Of a stretch of 64,000 bases of DNA, positions 62,041 through 64,000 are shown piece after piece. Location: NCBI GenBank assembly GCA_022008415.1, contig JAIRBC010000024.1:1-64000 (forward strand). Reading direction: 5' to 3'. The stretch's first letter is position 1. Every line of letters starts with the position of its first letter. This DNA comes from Cerina litoralis (lineage in GTDB: Bacteria > Bacteroidota > Bacteroidia > Flavobacteriales > Flavobacteriaceae). The position numbers were made by a program, and so were the translations under genes. Below the pieces are notes generated by a model, which worked only from the letters and a program-made list of their open reading frames with translations, did not search any database and was not told where the DNA came from.

Positions 62041-64000
62041 ATGAAACCACTAATAACATTTTTATTTTTTTTTTATGTCACTTACATTGGTAACTGCCAA
62101 ATAGGTGACCATTTTCAGATGACGACATCTGTTTCCACTTTAACCCATAACGATCGTGATAAAATATATATAACCAATAAGGATAACGAGGTCAATTTAG
62201 TACTTAATGCAGAAAATTTATGGGATGTAACCCTGGTCAATAAACTAACAAAAAAAGAATACATTCTAAATAATAAATCTGTATTTGGGATTGAAGAGTC
62301 GGTGCAAAAATTGAGGTTTTATATAAATGATTTGTACCTGGACGATATTTCGACCACATTAAATGCTGAATTCACCATTGAAGTTAAAAACGATGCGTTC
62401 CATTTTTCGGGGAACTTAAGGTGTAGTTCTGAGGAGTGGATCTTAAAATCGTTGGACTACCCCAAATTTTCAAAAATAAAGTTTGGAAAGGAAGACACAA
62501 AAATTTACTGGCCCGTAGGGCTGGGCCAACACTTCAAGGGTTTCTCAGAGTTTGGAAAGGAAAGAGCTTTGGATTACCCTAGTGCGGGTGCCACTATGCC
62601 ATGGTTCTCATTGAACTCTGATAACTTTGGCTTATATATTGGTGTGCATGATTCACAACAGCGAGCCACACAGATTAAATTGTCCCGTGTTGACAAAACG
62701 AGTGATTTTTCAAGCAATATCTATACCCCCATTTACAAACATGATTATAAAGTCCCTGAATATGTTTTAAAACCCTATGAAGGATCTTGGCACATCGCAG
62801 CCAAGAACTATAGGTCGTGGTACGATGAAAATTTTAAAGTAGCTACGCCTCCGGATTGGGTCATTAGTGATACGGGGTGGTTATTAGCGATTCTGAAACA
62901 GCAAAATGGCAATGTTATGTGGCCATATAAGGATATAGACAAACTATGCGACATCGCTGAAAAATTTAATTTGACTACCATTGGACTATTCGGATGGGCA
63001 ATTGGGGGACATGACCATCTTTATCCCAATTATTTGCCAGATCCCTTAATGGGGGGAGAACAGGTATTAAAGGATGCTATCAAAAGAGCTCATGATAGAG
63101 GTATCAAAGTAATCATATATGCTAATGGGAAACTTATTGACACCTCCACAGATTATTACAGGTATAGAGGAATCGAAGCAATGGCCATAGGTGCTGATAA
63201 AAGACCGAGAGCAGATTTTTATGTAAAATATAATAATACGTCGCCAGTGGTATTTTGCTGGGCATGCACCGGTTCAGATTATTGGAGAAAAACCATGCAC
63301 AATTTAGCACTTCAGGCCCAATCATTGGGGGCTGATGGGATTTTGTACGACCAGTTGGGGGTTCTTCCTCCTGAATTATGCTTTTCAACCCATCATGACC
63401 ATGACCCTGGTCACAGCGATTCTGAATATAGGTTACGTATGATAAGGAAAATAAGGGAAGATCTGAAAAAAAAGGATTCCCATTTTATAGTCATGACTGA
63501 GGCTAGCAACAGCAGTGTTCTTCAGGAGATAGATTACACACACGGAGTAGGATTGGGATATGCTCCTGGGATCAATGCTTTTCCGGATCTCTATAAATAT
63601 ACCTTTCCTGAATTGAGAGCTACGCAGCGCAACGGCAACCCTCTACTTACGAGAACGGACGCCAACTATGCCTTGATGTACGGTCTGAAGCACGAAGTGG
63701 AAATAAGATATACCGGTGATGTTGAATACCTTCTCAATGGAACTGCCCCAAATGCAAATAGCTATTCAACGGTCAACTATCCGCCCGATATAAACAAAAT
63801 GAAGTCCATGTCAATGGAAGAATCTTCTAAGTACCTGCATAGTTTGATAGATTTTGAAAATTTATACGGGAACTTTCTGAAACGTGGCAAGTTCATAAGT
63901 GATGAAGGAATTACAATTGATGGGAAAGATGTTATTGCGAGGGGTTTTATCAATGGGGACGAATTGGGGGTGGTGGCCTGGAATAAAAATGAGACCGAAT
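62041..64000 (+). CDS. DUF6259-type glycoside-hydrolase-like protein, second copy (runs off the window)
   Basis: The frame is open for 653 codons from ATG 62041 to the window edge. It starts with a signal peptide (MKPLITFLFFFYVTYIGNC). It is collinear with the DUF6259 protein at 48425-50536. Over one 70-residue central block (from PPDWVISDTGW to PDPLMGG) I count 11 differences. The candidate catalytic segments are kept: LGADGILYDQLG and FIVMTEASN. The end is cut by the window, missing roughly 50 codons compared with its paralogue. It follows the decayed SusC fragment by about 110 bases and probably once shared its promoter. Confidence 0.85.
   Translation, partial: MKPLITFLFFFYVTYIGNCQIGDHFQMTTSVSTLTHNDRDKIYITNKDNEVNLVLNAENLWDVTLVNKLTKKEYILNNKSVFGIEESVQKLRFYINDLYLDDISTTLNAEFTIEVKNDAFHFSGNLRCSSEEWILKSLDYPKFSKIKFGKEDTKIYWPVGLGQHFKGFSEFGKERALDYPSAGATMPWFSLNSDNFGLYIGVHDSQQRATQIKLSRVDKTSDFSSNIYTPIYKHDYKVPEYVLKPYEGSWHIAAKNYRSWYDENFKVATPPDWVISDTGWLLAILKQQNGNVMWPYKDIDKLCDIAEKFNLTTIGLFGWAIGGHDHLYPNYLPDPLMGGEQVLKDAIKRAHDRGIKVIIYANGKLIDTSTDYYRYRGIEAMAIGADKRPRADFYVKYNNTSPVVFCWACTGSDYWRKTMHNLALQAQSLGADGILYDQLGVLPPELCFSTHHDHDPGHSDSEYRLRMIRKIREDLKKKDSHFIVMTEASNSSVLQEIDYTHGVGLGYAPGINAFPDLYKYTFPELRATQRNGNPLLTRTDANYALMYGLKHEVEIRYTGDVEYLLNGTAPNANSYSTVNYPPDINKMKSMSMEESSKYLHSLIDFENLYGNFLKRGKFISDEGITIDGKDVIARGFINGDELGVVAWNKNETE

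Noticed and set aside
63134-63388. Leftward frame inside the second DUF6259 gene
   Set aside because: It is antisense to a clear coding sequence with a strong paralogue in the window.

Overview
The window is from a Bacteroidota genome, most likely a marine member of the Flavobacteriaceae. The evidence is a SusC/SusD outer-membrane pair, Bacteroides-type conjugation genes (TraE-TraN, BfmA/BtgA, MobB/DUF5712, MobC-like coupling protein), promoters resembling TTG-N19-TAnnTTTG, and the absence of obvious Shine-Dalgarno sites. The genus call is inference.

Positions 1-42.4 kb look like most of an integrative conjugative element (ICE) whose integrase end lies left of the window. A small HTH gene, a replication-like pair, an endonuclease-fold protein and a response regulator occupy 0-4.1 kb. 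At 4.1-11.6 kb is AT-rich cargo: a group II intron 3' remnant, a methyltransferase fragment, an McrB/McrC restriction pair, unknown small genes, a large cruciform-forming repeat and an ORF-less group II intron. A GC-richer transfer operon (TraE, F, G, I, J, K, M, N homologues) runs rightward at 12.7-20.0 kb, with a divergent amidase in front.

The most interesting cargo is a three-gene leftward operon at 20.1-29.9 kb: a 1684-residue NTPase with an N-terminal QxK nuclease motif, a 1265-residue SEC-C protein with a C-terminal PD-(D/E)xK nuclease motif, and a small protein with class III nucleotide-cyclase-like motifs. I do not recognise this combination; it looks like an undescribed anti-phage defence system. 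It is followed by a broken serine recombinase, small genes, a frameshifted PH-domain gene and a single-chain type IIG restriction-modification enzyme whose specificity part has a different base composition. The mobilisation module (coupling protein, relaxase, accessory protein, oriT candidate, RadC-like and DUF6876 proteins) runs leftward at 37.4-42.3 kb. Just beyond it, at 42.43-42.9 kb, is a strongly structured non-coding stretch ending in a leftward terminator, possibly a non-coding RNA.

From 43.6 kb to the end is a glycan-type utilisation locus: SusC, SusD, a DUF6259 glycoside-hydrolase-like protein, a copper (plastocyanin-like) protein, a beta-propeller lipoprotein, an SGNH hydrolase, a Tat-exported Gfo/Idh/MocA oxidoreductase, a PKD protein, an exported nitrilase-family amidohydrolase, and a GntR/LacI-hybrid regulator. 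A second, decayed copy of the locus starts right of the regulator: the same promoter with the same ACACC repeats, a broken SusC N-terminus, then a second DUF6259 gene running off the window. The shared repeats are the best candidate operator for the GntR regulator.
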